Shown here: positions 24,797-32,584 of the stretch, piece by piece
Layout: each line of letters opens with the position of its first letter
Position numbering within the stretch: the stretch's first letter is position 1
IMG/VR virus record: IMGVR_UViG_3300035698_017647
Span: 1-59,982 of that record
Source: a virus
Length of the DNA: 59,982 bases
Direction: 5' to 3' (one strand)
Position numbers and translations under genes: made by a program
Notes under the pieces: model-generated
Told to the model about the DNA's origin: nothing
Seen by the model: only the letters and a program-made list of their open reading frames with translations
Databases searched by the model: none

Positions 24797-25419
24797 CGCC
24801 TCCTTGTTTCTCTAGTCTAGTAGACCTGAACCATTATCTCACTACAGAAGGATGCCGCCGATGTGACCTTGGATTCCAGAAAGGAATCAATGGCTGTTGT
24901 GTCTCTAGAGGACCTGTAAATGCTCCCTGTATGATTATAGGAGAGGCCCCAGGTAAGAATGAGGATAGTACAGGAAAACCCTTCACAGGACCCGCTGGAC
25001 GTCTCCTGAGCGACATATGGAGGTCTGTAGGGATGAACATCAACAAGTGGTATCTAACCAATGTGGTACTTTGTAGGCCAATTGCCCCATCAGGGTCTGG
25101 CAAGCAAAATTTGACCCCAAAGATAGAGCAAAAGAAGCTATGTAACCCCTATTTGTGGCAACAAATACAGATGTTGAATCCAGCTATGATTGTCACATTG
25201 GGAACACATGCAACTGCTGCTCTAGTTAAGAAGTCTACTGTCAGGATCAGAGACTATCGAGGTAAACTTATTAGAAGTGGAAGATTTTCCGTTTTCCCTA
25301 TGATTCACCCAGCTGCACTCTTACATTCAAAAAGAGATCCACATCAATATCAGACATATCGTCATCAGATGTGGACAGATGTAAACAAATTGAAGTCTAT
25401 TCTACAGGAGAGATTATGA
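24793..25419 (+). CDS. Uracil-DNA glycosylase, family 4-like
   Basis: 208 residues from the ATG at 24793, sharing ATGA with the previous stop. CRRC near the N-terminus, with later Cys, would hold the 4Fe-4S cluster of family 4/5 enzymes. MIIGEAPGKNEDSTGKPFTG is motif 1 and VFPMIHPAALL (HPA) is motif 2. It removes uracil from DNA, fitting a phage that makes dUMP through a deaminase. It overlaps the next gene by four bases. Confidence 0.9.
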   Translation: MTPPCFSSLVDLNHYLTTEGCRRCDLGFQKGINGCCVSRGPVNAPCMIIGEAPGKNEDSTGKPFTGPAGRLLSDIWRSVGMNINKWYLTNVVLCRPIAPSGSGKQNLTPKIEQKKLCNPYLWQQIQMLNPAMIVTLGTHATAALVKKSTVRIRDYRGKLIRSGRFSVFPMIHPAALLHSKRDPHQYQTYRHQMWTDVNKLKSILQERL

Positions 25420-25670
25420 GTAAAGAAGATTTTAATATCCTTCCACGACATCATTATAAGTGGAACGAGGTGGTATTATCAGGTGTTCCATATTTAGCTA
25501 AATATTCATGTAGTTATTGCCATGGTTCAGGTATTGCAGGTAAACACCTGAACACGAAAACAGCAGCAACAGATCCAGATACAGGCAAACTAGTATACGT
25601 CAATAAGACGGATATTCGGTGCTTATGCCTAATATCTTTACCAGAAGAGGAGAAAACAGATGAGAAATAA
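25416..25670 (+). CDS. Small protein with CxxCxGxG motif
   Basis: 84 residues from the ATG at 25416 (ATGA with the previous stop). CSYCHGSGIAGK is a DnaJ-like zinc motif repeat unit, and a second Cys pair (RCLCL) lies near the C-terminus, so a single zinc site is likely. Function unknown. It overlaps the next gene by 11 bases. Confidence 0.72.
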   Translation: MSKEDFNILPRHHYKWNEVVLSGVPYLAKYSCSYCHGSGIAGKHLNTKTAATDPDTGKLVYVNKTDIRCLCLISLPEEEKTDEK

Positions 25671-26166
25671 TCCAGAAACAACTGATGTAGAAAAAATGGC
25701 AGAAGATGGAACTCCAGAGGTCGTAAAACTAGTCTTGAAAAACCGTAAGTTAGGTCAAGCTAATCTTGAACAACAAGTAGAGAATATAGGAAATACTATT
25801 CAAAGAGTTAGAGATGAATTGGGTGGAGAACCGTTGTTTATTCGAAAGAACGACAAGGATAACATTGTTTTCTCTCTCGAAAATGCTCTACGTGAAATCG
25901 AGAAGGGACTTCAAGCAACCCTAACCTCAGTAGAGGCTAATAATAGTCTTATTGATATGATGATTAATGACATGGGTGGAACAGTACATAATCTAGATCA
26001 GACTCAAAAAGGTCTAGTTGAAGCAGGAGCAAAGCTCCAAACACTATTGACTTTGTTAGACGAGAAGGGAATTATCTCAGAGCCTGAAATGAAAGCTACG
26101 TTTGAGAAACTCGTGAAAACAAAACAAGCTGAGGTTGCAGCAGAAAAGGCTACTTCTCAGTCGTAA
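25660..26166 (+). CDS. Coiled-coil hypothetical protein
   Basis: 168 residues, helical throughout with heptad-like spacing (about 30-130) and few aromatic residues. The last gene of the rightward block; its end overlaps the end of the leftward gene by 17 bases. No terminator hairpin is evident at the convergence. Function unknown. Confidence 0.75.
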   Translation: MRNNPETTDVEKMAEDGTPEVVKLVLKNRKLGQANLEQQVENIGNTIQRVRDELGGEPLFIRKNDKDNIVFSLENALREIEKGLQATLTSVEANNSLIDMMINDMGGTVHNLDQTQKGLVEAGAKLQTLLTLLDEKGIISEPEMKATFEKLVKTKQAEVAAEKATSQS

Positions 26167-26371
26167 TTTCAATGAATTTACCAATGGTGTAGGAAATATT
26201 TGTGATATTCTGTTCCATTCGTAATACATTCGCAAGACATTCGGCTATCTCGGCAATGGGTTTCAAATGTAGATTCTCAATGCCAGGTAGTCGGACCTTG
26301 CGGGTCTCTTCTGTCATAACATATCCTTTGTCCTGTGTTACTAAGTCATCTTGAGTTTTTGGCTTAACCAT
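26150..26371 (-). CDS. Small hypothetical protein
   Basis: 73 residues, the last gene of the leftward block, converging with the rightward block. The start follows AAGGAGAAAAA. A basic, flexible N-terminus is followed by a helical C-terminal half (PIAEIAECLANVLRMEQNI). Not recognised. Confidence 0.7.
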   Translation of the reverse strand: MVKPKTQDDLVTQDKGYVMTEETRKVRLPGIENLHLKPIAEIAECLANVLRMEQNITNISYTIGKFIEITTEK

Positions 26372-26389
26372 TTTTTCTCCTTGTTTGAG

Positions 26390-27082
26390 CTACTCAGCTA
26401 AAATCTTAAGTTTGGTAATTGTTTGTATCAATTGTTTTGACACAACATGTCGATGCTTCTGTACCATATGTGCTATCTCTACAATACTCTTTTCCATCTT
26501 ATATTTCAAGAACAACAAATATCTCTCGTAAGGGGTTAGTCTGTCAAGAGGAAACATTCCCGAACCGTGTATTAACCACTGAAGATCCAGGCACAATTCT
26601 ACTTCCACTATAGTCTCGTCCAAGTTGTTGAATACGGGAGTATGATCGTGACTCACTCCTAATATTTCTCTCCGATACCATGTCGTCATCCCGTATACTG
26701 AACATTGGAGCAAATAGTCTCTCAATGAGGTCTTTCTTTTCTTCTGCAGAAATTTCTTTTTGTAATGAAGCCACAGACATGTCAGCTCCTGTATTACATC
26801 CTCCCTCTCCACGGTAAAGGTAGTCCAACAACTGTTTTCTAGTTGGAGGAGTGTTGTCATCAGGGTAGTCAAGTGAGAAGGTAATTCCGATATACTCTGC
26901 TGTCTCTGGTGACATAAGGATGGTATTTGGTTGGATCCCTTGAGACGTGATCTGTTGATATACATCAAACAGGTCGTCGATTGTAAGAGGTCCGTTAGTA
27001 GATAAGGTGGTGTCTGGTATATCAGCCATATTAGATCCACAATTCTGTTGAAGTCATTCTGATATTTCTCTACAGGATTCAT
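26390..27082 (-). CDS. Sigma-70-like factor, start uncertain
   Basis: 230 residues if it begins at 27082, where ATGA overlaps the upstream stop. The C-terminal half resembles a small sigma factor: EREDVIQELTCLWL (region 2-like DhxQE), later a Trp/Arg pair YRREILG, and a region-4 helix-turn-helix, ERYLLFLKYKMEKSIVEIAH with HVVSKQLIQTITKLK. Residues about 25-90 are Ser/Thr/Gln-rich with almost no acids, like shadow sequence, and overlap a plausible frame at 26544-27029. An internal start at 26860 (156 residues) is possible. A phage sigma for late genes is inferred. Confidence 0.5.
   Translation of the reverse strand: MNPVEKYQNDFNRIVDLIWLIYQTPPYLLTDLLQSTTCLMYINRSRLKGSNQIPSLCHQRQQSISELPSHLTTLMTTLLQLENSCWTTFTVEREDVIQELTCLWLHYKKKFLQKKRKTSLRDYLLQCSVYGMTTWYRREILGVSHDHTPVFNNLDETIVEVELCLDLQWLIHGSGMFPLDRLTPYERYLLFLKYKMEKSIVEIAHMVQKHRHVVSKQLIQTITKLKILAE
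26544..27029 (-). CDS. Possible protein overlapping the sigma-like frame
   Basis: 161 residues with balanced, acid-rich composition. The beginning (SPETAEYIGITF, LSTNGPLTIDDLFDVY) reads like a real globular protein and faintly resembles capsid-type sequences, where a PxTILMSPET-like stretch follows a helix. It lies wholly within the longer sigma-like frame in another register. One of the two is wrong, or the two genes overlap for several hundred bases, or a frameshift links the opening of the 27082 frame to this one. The end (SGSRIVPGSSVVNTRF) is less convincing. Confidence 0.45.
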   Translation of the reverse strand: MADIPDTTLSTNGPLTIDDLFDVYQQITSQGIQPNTILMSPETAEYIGITFSLDYPDDNTPPTRKQLLDYLYRGEGGCNTGADMSVASLQKEISAEEKKDLIERLFAPMFSIRDDDMVSERNIRSESRSYSRIQQLGRDYSGSRIVPGSSVVNTRFGNVSS

Positions 27083-27693
27083 TCCCAGTTATCTATAGTA
27101 TTTTTATGCTTTTTGTTCATCTGTGTCATGTAGCCAATCACTGGAACCCCAATCTTCTTGAAGTATTGGTCGGCCTTTGTGCCTGGTGACCCAACGATTG
27201 CTCTGAGCTTCTTGAACTCAGCAGGATAATACTTTCTCATTCTATTTATTGCTGTCCTACCCTGACTAGTCAGAAAACCCTTTACTTCGAGCCAGAGTCC
27301 GGTTTTCCCGTATCGGAAATCTGGACAGTAGGACATGGTTCCATGTCTGATATCTGGATGTGGTGGCACACCCCAAAATGGAAACACTTCAGGTTCGTAC
27401 TCCCAGGTTTTACCAGTGTGGGTAAGCCACCTTGCTGTGTTGGCTTCCCATCCTGATCTAAAGAAGCATGGCAATCCTTTGGCGTTGAGAATATCGGGTC
27501 TCTTTCCAATTTTTGTACCCTTCTTGTTAATCTTCGGGACGATTTTGCCATCAAATTCATCAAGCTTTCTTTTGACTGCTGATCTAGATTTAGCCAAATA
27601 GAGACTAAGTTCGTTGATAGTCCTTTCTTCACGTTTCTCCTTTAGATAGTCTAGTTCACAGGAAGACCATACAATTTTTGATCTAGCCCACAT
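27079..27693 (-). CDS. PD-(D/E)XK nuclease with N-terminal HTH
   Basis: 204 residues. Residues about 8-50 look like a Myb/HTH-type DNA-binding unit (INELSLYLAKSRSAVKRKLD). The nuclease region has CFFRSGWEANTARWL, WEYEPEVFPF, SYCPDFRYG and LWLEVKGFL, which fits the T7 endonuclease I-like arrangement (E...PDF...ExK). Glu in the first helix, Asp in PDF and EVK are the expected catalytic residues. A structure-specific or homing-type endonuclease is inferred. The stop overlaps the next start by four bases. Confidence 0.8.
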   Translation of the reverse strand: MWARSKIVWSSCELDYLKEKREERTINELSLYLAKSRSAVKRKLDEFDGKIVPKINKKGTKIGKRPDILNAKGLPCFFRSGWEANTARWLTHTGKTWEYEPEVFPFWGVPPHPDIRHGTMSYCPDFRYGKTGLWLEVKGFLTSQGRTAINRMRKYYPAEFKKLRAIVGSPGTKADQYFKKIGVPVIGYMTQMNKKHKNTIDNWE

Positions 27694-27694
27694 C

Positions 27695-28348
27695 TCAGAA
27701 TTTCAGTGTACCGATACCTGTAACAGATACCCACTTCTGACCAAGAAAATTATTGAGCAATGATTCCTTTATATAATCGAACTCATCTATTAATAGGTGG
27801 ATTTTAGAATAGTCTAGACCACGAGGAAGCTCGATCTTGCTGCCCGTAAAAACATAGTCTAGAACTGAATTCGTCTTCCACAAGTTAGCCATCGCATTGA
27901 ATGGGGCAACCAACATGAGTGCTTGATCTGGATGTGCTTCAGCAAGTACCTCAGCAAATTCAATAAGAGCAGTTGTCTTACCAGACTGGCGAGGACTAGC
28001 AACAAATACACCTCCTATCTCTTTCCACCATCCTGACTGGGTAAAAAATTCTTTAAATTCAGTACGAGTTGTCTTATACTTTTCTGCCAAAACATGACGT
28101 CTAACTAGATCAGAAGCGATAGGACTAAGTAGCTCTTTCTCTTCTGTCCCTTCAGGCGCTGTGTAGATATCCTTATCTTCTTCATCCACAAGAACGGCTA
28201 CTTCCTCATAAAAATGGATAGCTTCTATTCCATTCAACCCGTAGTGACCAGATCCGTCTCCAGGACCTCTGATCTTAGAGTAATGTTTTCCTTTGTAGAA
28301 AAACTCGTCTCCTATATTCACGTCTTTAAAAAATCTCATTCTCATCAT
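27695..28348 (-). CDS. P-loop ATPase, terminase/helicase-like
   Basis: 217 residues from the ATG at 28348 (ATGA with the previous stop). An N-terminal small beta module (VNIGDEFFYKGKHYSKIRG), common in phage proteins, precedes Walker A ASPRQSGKTTALIEFAEV and Walker B KIHLLIDEFDYI. It ends near GQKWVSVTGIGTLKF. It has the start of a terminase large-subunit or helicase ATPase core but not the full length, so it may be a short NTPase. Role uncertain. Confidence 0.75.
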   Translation of the reverse strand: MMRMRFFKDVNIGDEFFYKGKHYSKIRGPGDGSGHYGLNGIEAIHFYEEVAVLVDEEDKDIYTAPEGTEEKELLSPIASDLVRRHVLAEKYKTTRTEFKEFFTQSGWWKEIGGVFVASPRQSGKTTALIEFAEVLAEAHPDQALMLVAPFNAMANLWKTNSVLDYVFTGSKIELPRGLDYSKIHLLIDEFDYIKESLLNNFLGQKWVSVTGIGTLKF

Positions 28349-28656
28349 GCTGTATCTCTCCAATCCTTCAAAGCTTGTTGTGACAGTCTACCGAAATTAC
28401 AGTCGACGTGTCCTGCATAGAAACCAGCCGCTTTAAGCTTGGTCTGCATATAACCTGCTATCTTTAGACGTAGTTTGTCAAGATTAAGTAGAACACCTGG
28501 ACATGTCTTTCTGAGCTTACGTGAACCTTTATACATAAACCAACCTGTACCTTTTAGTTCTCTGTGACCTACTACACGGTCAGGAGCTAAGCCTAGAGAG
28601 AGACAAATATCTCCGCATCGACGTTGCAATGTCATCATCATTAGTTCAGATGGCAT
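28345..28656 (-). CDS. Endolysin C-terminal part, downstream of in-frame TGA
   Basis: 103 residues from an ATG at 28656 with no ribosome site. The frame is the same as the upstream endolysin and is open back to the TGA at 28705-28707, so conceptual readthrough gives one enzyme. It carries amidase features VVGHRELKGTGW and TCPG (metal ligands and catalytic region of amidase_2), then a peptidoglycan-binding (PG_binding_1-like) helix set, KLKAAGFYAGHVDCNFG. Without readthrough or reassociation the upstream product lacks the last zinc ligands. Confidence 0.72.
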   Translation of the reverse strand: MPSELMMMTLQRRCGDICLSLGLAPDRVVGHRELKGTGWFMYKGSRKLRKTCPGVLLNLDKLRLKIAGYMQTKLKAAGFYAGHVDCNFGRLSQQALKDWRDTA

Positions 28657-28704
28657 ATAATTGGTAATTTTATCTTTTTCTTCGGCCTTGTAATAGAGAG
28701 CAAT

Positions 28705-30138
28705 TCAAATGGAGTTCTTGTTGTGATTCCCCGCATGCCATGCCTCTTCTTTCCAATCTAATGTAGAATAGAGCTTACCATCTAGTGTAATTCCTTCATG
28801 ATAAGTAATGGCTGGACAATTATGAGTAGAAATACTGTTAACAATATACGCCTCTTCTTGATCAACTGTTAAATTACAAATAAGACCACTGTAATCAATA
28901 CAATTAATTTCTTTAATAGGAAATAAGAGATAATTGTCTGCTATAAACCCTAATGAATAAGTGGGATTTTTTCTAAAAGAAACAATCCATTCTTGTTTAC
29001 AAGATACTTGTCTTCCTTGAATAAAGCTTTTTCTTTCAGGTCTTCCTTTTAATTTAGAAGGAATATGTCCTTGCCTAGCAAATAAAACAAACATCTGATG
29101 AGACAATGTTTCTGAAACAGTAGATATTCTTACATCTTGATTTGTCTCACTACCATCTCCACGTATATATCCAGTTAAAAGAGCAAGTTGTTGATCAACT
29201 GGAGCCTTCATAAAGTTTTCTCTCAAACATTTATTATAAGCTCGATCACCACCTACTATCCACTGTAATACTTCGATAAAGAATTTTTTAGATATAGTCA
29301 ACTCTGCTACACTGTCTCTTATTCTATAATGAGTAGCATATCCGTGAGCATTAGCGATTGCAGCCACTTCTTCTAAATAATGTAACTCTTCAAAAGCGTT
29401 AAATGCTAAAGAGACACTGTTTGTATGTTTATTATACCAACCTTCTGCGAGATACCAGCCACATATATACAAAAGATCGTTAGACCAAGGCATCTGTATC
29501 TGTTCATCTTTATTCCCCAAGTATAAAGCACTAAAATCTCCCACTTTTAATTTTGACGCAGGTATCCATTCTAACTGATCAATAATATCTTGTGAAGATA
29601 TATTGTCTCCTGCACACACAGGTCTTCTAGTTAATCTATCCTTATGGTAAGACATTGTTTTACATGCATAAGAAGTACAGAAGTGTTTCTTCTGTGACAT
29701 ATTACATTTAGGAGCATTCCAAACTAAGAATGGATGTTCACGTGTTGCGATAACAGGTCCACTATTTTCTAATGCAAAATGCAGCTCATATACTTTTTCA
29801 TTAATATCTCTCTGATGTACATCAGTTACTTTAACTGCATTATTAGTAGTAGGACCAACTACATAATCGCCAATTTGAATATCTTCTATGTTTCGATATC
29901 CGTCAGTTGTAAAAATTCTACTACCAGGTACTAAACATCCTGTATTACTAATATGATTATATACTCTCTCGCCATTGATGATAAAAAATGGAGTGATGTC
30001 ATACTTAGCTAGCCATTGAGGCGTAGTCTTACGATTAGTTGTATGGATAACAATTTGATTAATAGCCGACACTGAACGTTGTATATATTTCTTTGTTGGA
30101 TGCCTTACTAATTTATCAACAATATTAATAATTCTCAT
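28705..30138 (-). CDS. Endolysin (amidase_2) N-terminal part with intein
   Basis: 477 residues. The extein begins with INQIVIHTTNRKTTPQW (the amidase IxxHHT region) and resumes after the intein as CPAITYHEGITLDG, then AWHAGNHNKNSI, then TGA. Amidases continue with GI after NxxSI, so GGA to TGA is the simplest change. An intein of 373 residues sits at residues 68-440. The amidase cleaves the MurNAc-L-Ala bond of peptidoglycan at lysis. The start overlaps the previous stop (ATGA). Confidence 0.85.
   Translation of the reverse strand: MRIINIVDKLVRHPTKKYIQRSVSAINQIVIHTTNRKTTPQWLAKYDITPFFIINGERVYNHISNTGCLVPGSRIFTTDGYRNIEDIQIGDYVVGPTTNNAVKVTDVHQRDINEKVYELHFALENSGPVIATREHPFLVWNAPKCNMSQKKHFCTSYACKTMSYHKDRLTRRPVCAGDNISSQDIIDQLEWIPASKLKVGDFSALYLGNKDEQIQMPWSNDLLYICGWYLAEGWYNKHTNSVSLAFNAFEELHYLEEVAAIANAHGYATHYRIRDSVAELTISKKFFIEVLQWIVGGDRAYNKCLRENFMKAPVDQQLALLTGYIRGDGSETNQDVRISTVSETLSHQMFVLFARQGHIPSKLKGRPERKSFIQGRQVSCKQEWIVSFRKNPTYSLGFIADNYLLFPIKEINCIDYSGLICNLTVDQEEAYIVNSISTHNCPAITYHEGITLDGKLYSTLDWKEEAWHAGNHNKNSI
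28819..29937 (-). mobile_element. LAGLIDADG intein in endolysin
   Basis: 373 residues. It begins CLVPGSRIFTTDG (block A), has block B IATREHPFLV and ends NSISTHN before +1 Cys. Endonuclease motifs are YICGWYLAEGWYN and LLTGYIRGDGSE. The sequence is AT-rich. Motifs look intact, so splicing is expected even though the host gene carries a TGA downstream. Confidence 0.9.
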
Positions 30139-30752
30139 AATTTCTTTTCCTTTCGTTTCTGATACTGTTCCTTACGGTACTGTTTAGCTCGTTCGAGCTG
30201 TTCTTTGTGAGCATCTGATTTGAGATGTTCCTGTCGTTTCTGCTTCTGCAGCTCCCGCTGTTTATCTCTTGCCATCTCCTGGCATGTAGGAATTTCATTC
30301 TTGTCTGACTGATTTTCAAGTTGCCAAACAGTTAGTTCCTTCCTTGCTTCATCTAGTTTATCAAAAATCAGCTGTGCCGTCACATGTTTCTCTTCTTTGT
30401 AGGAGATAACGATATACATATATCCAGCAGCGAGCGCTGCTTCTTTCTTCTTTTCGTCTCTACGTCTACCCTCATGAAAAGCCTGGATAGCTTCTTCCAT
30501 TGGAGCACCAAACGTCTGTACTTTGTAATGTTGGATGCCGTGACATTCAATAACAATATTCAGCTTTGGAATTACCCAATCGAAACGATGCGAGCCATGC
30601 TCATATGACTGATTGACTCGGTTGACATGATACTCCTGGAACGTAACTAGATTGCAGAAGTTCTTGTTATTTCTGAGTAGATCACCAACAGCTCGGTGTA
30701 GACGAGAGGCATTCTTACGATAGGCCCACTTGAATCTACTATCTTTCGCCAT
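30135..30752 (-). CDS. Restriction-fold nuclease, possibly homing
   Basis: 205 residues. About residues 15-130 contain LHRAVGDLLR, SHRFDWVIPKLNIVIECHG, then QHY and EAALAAGYMYIVISYKEE. The D-W-V-I-P...hxIECHGxQHY pattern fits the PD-(D/E)XK/Vsr-like superfamily seen in phage homing and repair nucleases. The C-terminal 60 residues are a basic Lys/Gln/Glu helix. It adjoins the intein-bearing endolysin (ATGA overlap). A free-standing mobile nuclease is possible. Confidence 0.75.
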   Translation of the reverse strand: MAKDSRFKWAYRKNASRLHRAVGDLLRNNKNFCNLVTFQEYHVNRVNQSYEHGSHRFDWVIPKLNIVIECHGIQHYKVQTFGAPMEEAIQAFHEGRRRDEKKKEAALAAGYMYIVISYKEEKHVTAQLIFDKLDEARKELTVWQLENQSDKNEIPTCQEMARDKQRELQKQKRQEHLKSDAHKEQLERAKQYRKEQYQKRKEKKL

Positions 30753-30945
30753 CTGGATCCTCTTCGCTGTAGCCGTCAGTCAAGTCCTCAAAAATTAGGT
30801 CTTTAATTTGTTTTATCCAACCTTTACTAGTGTGTAAGTCACCAAAATGCTCTTTGATTATCTTCTCCAGTTCTTCCTCTCTGATAGTCTCAGGAGACTT
30901 GATATCTAGAGTTTCACAGATAGCTTCGATGAATCTATTAGCCAT
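30739..30945 (-). CDS. Small acidic hypothetical protein
   Basis: 68 residues, acidic and helical (EEELEKIIKEHFGDL), overlapping its neighbours by 14 and 40 bases. No motif recognised. Confidence 0.65.
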   Translation of the reverse strand: MANRFIEAICETLDIKSPETIREEELEKIIKEHFGDLHTSKGWIKQIKDLIFEDLTDGYSEEDPDGER

Positions 30946-31259
30946 GAGAGTCTTCCTATATCGTTAAGATGATGAAAGACTTTCACCATGTCCGTTATCT
31001 TTTGTTCTTCTGCAAATTTTGCTAAATCAAAAGCTAATGCATCGTCTTCAATAAACTTGCTGTGAGCATAGACATCTTTTGTGAAGTCTACACTAGTAAG
31101 GACGACCTCTTCTATGAAAAGATGTCCCTCCTTAGGGCCATGTCTACAGTACATCGCTACGAATTCACGAAATCCCATACTTATGGTCCCTAAGTGGAGC
31201 ATATGGCTATTGCCACCTGGCATAGGAAAAATGTCAGAGTTCTTCAGACGAAATTTCAT
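30906..31259 (-). CDS. Hypothetical protein
   Basis: 117 residues, mixed alpha/beta, with HMLHLGTISMGFREFVAMYC and EGHLFIEEVVLTSVDF. It overlaps the preceding gene by 26 bases and the following by 40. Not recognised. Confidence 0.7.
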   Translation of the reverse strand: MKFRLKNSDIFPMPGGNSHMLHLGTISMGFREFVAMYCRHGPKEGHLFIEEVVLTSVDFTKDVYAHSKFIEDDALAFDLAKFAEEQKITDMVKVFHHLNDIGRLSWLIDSSKLSVKL

Positions 31260-31629
31260 TAGAAACGTTCTCTGGCTGATCCTTTTTGTTGAGTCTAATA
31301 TCTCTCTTACCTTCTAAGGTGTCGAGAAGCTCATTGTAACCACCATCAATCACATCCCTATTGTTACGCATGACTCGTGGTTCCACGATAGTCTTACAAT
31401 TGATACATCGAAGCATGATATATCCAGAGTTGTTGTGTTGAGTTGGTACCTTCTGTCCAAGAATCAAATTATGGTCAGCCTTGTATTTATTAATTTCAAT
31501 CTGCTCGAAAAACTGTGAATTACATGTTCTACATGTCACACACTCGAGGTCGTGTTTTCTCATCTCTTCTTGCAACTTTCTTTGCTGCGCTTCTAAATCA
31601 GAGTACGTCTGAAGTGTCTGTATTGGCAT
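31234..31629 (-). CDS. Zinc-ribbon protein
   Basis: 131 residues. Two CxxC pairs, CRTC (about residue 33) and CINC (about residue 75), fit a zinc ribbon with a long insertion; an N-terminal coiled coil of about 25 residues precedes it. The C-terminus is acidic. Possibly DNA-binding; not assigned. Confidence 0.72.
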   Translation of the reverse strand: MPIQTLQTYSDLEAQQRKLQEEMRKHDLECVTCRTCNSQFFEQIEINKYKADHNLILGQKVPTQHNNSGYIMLRCINCKTIVEPRVMRNNRDVIDGGYNELLDTLEGKRDIRLNKKDQPENVSNEISSEEL

Positions 31630-31744
31630 CGTCTTCTTCTCCTTCTTCCTCTTTAGGTTCGACCTTCTCGGTCATTTCTGGTTCTTCGTCTTCATCCTTG
31701 AGGACTCCAACTAGTTTTCCTGAGCTATCTTTTAATTTCAACAA
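31598..31744 (-). CDS. 48-residue acidic protein
   Basis: Starts at TTG (31744) with AAAGGAGG at 31753-31760, an excellent ribosome site eight bases upstream, and overlaps its neighbours by 20 and 32 bases. The product is extremely acidic in its second half (many Glu/Asp). Function unknown. The ribosome site is the main evidence. Confidence 0.55.
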   Translation of the reverse strand: MLKLKDSSGKLVGVLKDEDEEPEMTEKVEPKEEEGEEDDANTDTSDVL

Positions 31745-31874
31745 TATATTTTCCTCCTTTTGAAATGTTCTCTTTAGCCCATCTACACTGACCAGCTAAT
31801 CCATCTTTCTTAGATTTATTTTTATGAAACATGTTTATTGGTAAATGCTTTTTACATTTGGTACAAAATTTCAT
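31725..31874 (-). CDS. 49-residue zinc-finger protein
   Basis: The ATG at 31874 sits in TAATG with the upstream gene. The N-terminal CTKCKKHLPINMF resembles the finger that opens the metallophosphoesterase at 19211, followed by a basic stretch and a third Cys (QCRW) where the usual last CxxC has become CRW. It may be a stand-alone or decaying finger of the same family. Confidence 0.6.
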   Translation of the reverse strand: MKFCTKCKKHLPINMFHKNKSKKDGLAGQCRWAKENISKGGKYIVEIKR

Positions 31875-32584
31875 TAGATTATACACCTCCTGCGGAAAGG
31901 ACAATCATTGCAATGATCAGAAACTGAAGGGTAATTCACTTTCCTGTGAATCAGTGTCGCTATATCTGACACCATCTTCTTGGTTCTCTGATGACCCTTC
32001 TCGTTGATTTGAACAAGCGACTGTTCAAATCCACCAAGGGGACCTATCGACAACCTCTGAAAGTTTACTTCTTTACACTTTAGTTCACGTGCCACTAGCC
32101 AAGCTTGTATCCTTACCTCAATATCATTATATAGCTGCAACGGTTGTTGAGCAATACTGTTAACACTTAATATTGTTGGCGTTTCTTCCAACTTAATAAT
32201 AGGTATCTCTGACCAGATTACAGCATGCTCTACTGAGCGGCTAATAGATAGACCTGGGTAGGCTAGGACGTTCTCAGGGAGGAGAATCTCGTCGTACCAC
32301 CTGCGAAGGAACATCAGTATGTGTTCAGAGGTAGACTTCCCTTTTTTAAAGCTGTCTGGATCGTGAATGTCTACATTCTTAAATACCCTACTATCTACCC
32401 ATGTCAACACACTCCTCCACTTTGGCTTAAATGAAGTTTCAGTAGCTTGAATATAACTCTTTCTAAGTACCTCATTAGAAATAGAAACCTCCCTACTCTC
32501 GTTAGAAAGAAGGGAGGAATCATCCATGAAATAATAGCGTAGGCAGCGCGAAGCTATCTTAATTTGTTTGGAACTTAGTCTCAC
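31874..32584 (-). CDS. PD-(D/E)XK-like Fe-S protein (Cas4/RecB-like ends)
   Basis: 236 residues. The opening LSSKQIKIASRCLRYYFMD fits PDDEXK_1/Cas4 proteins, where the first Cys binds Fe-S, and the end HCNDCPFRRRC fits the C-terminal three-Cys cluster. The central catalytic D...ExK strands are not evident, so the nuclease may be inactive or very divergent. It overlaps its neighbour by four bases. A sister with an intact core is at 37140. Confidence 0.68.
   Translation of the reverse strand: MRLSSKQIKIASRCLRYYFMDDSSLLSNESREVSISNEVLRKSYIQATETSFKPKWRSVLTWVDSRVFKNVDIHDPDSFKKGKSTSEHILMFLRRWYDEILLPENVLAYPGLSISRSVEHAVIWSEIPIIKLEETPTILSVNSIAQQPLQLYNDIEVRIQAWLVARELKCKEVNFQRLSIGPLGGFEQSLVQINEKGHQRTKKMVSDIATLIHRKVNYPSVSDHCNDCPFRRRCII

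Noticed and set aside
28705-28707. Genome-wide reassignment of TGA (for example to Trp)
   Set aside because: Many genes end in TGA, including ATGA junctions (15388, 22675, 24793, 25416), and reading TGA as sense would fuse unrelated genes. The endolysin TGA is a local anomaly.
30125-30319. 64-codon leftward frame over the basic tail of the nuclease
   Set aside because: A repetitive Lys/Arg/Glu coding region opens alternative frames by chance, and the nuclease frame is supported by motifs.
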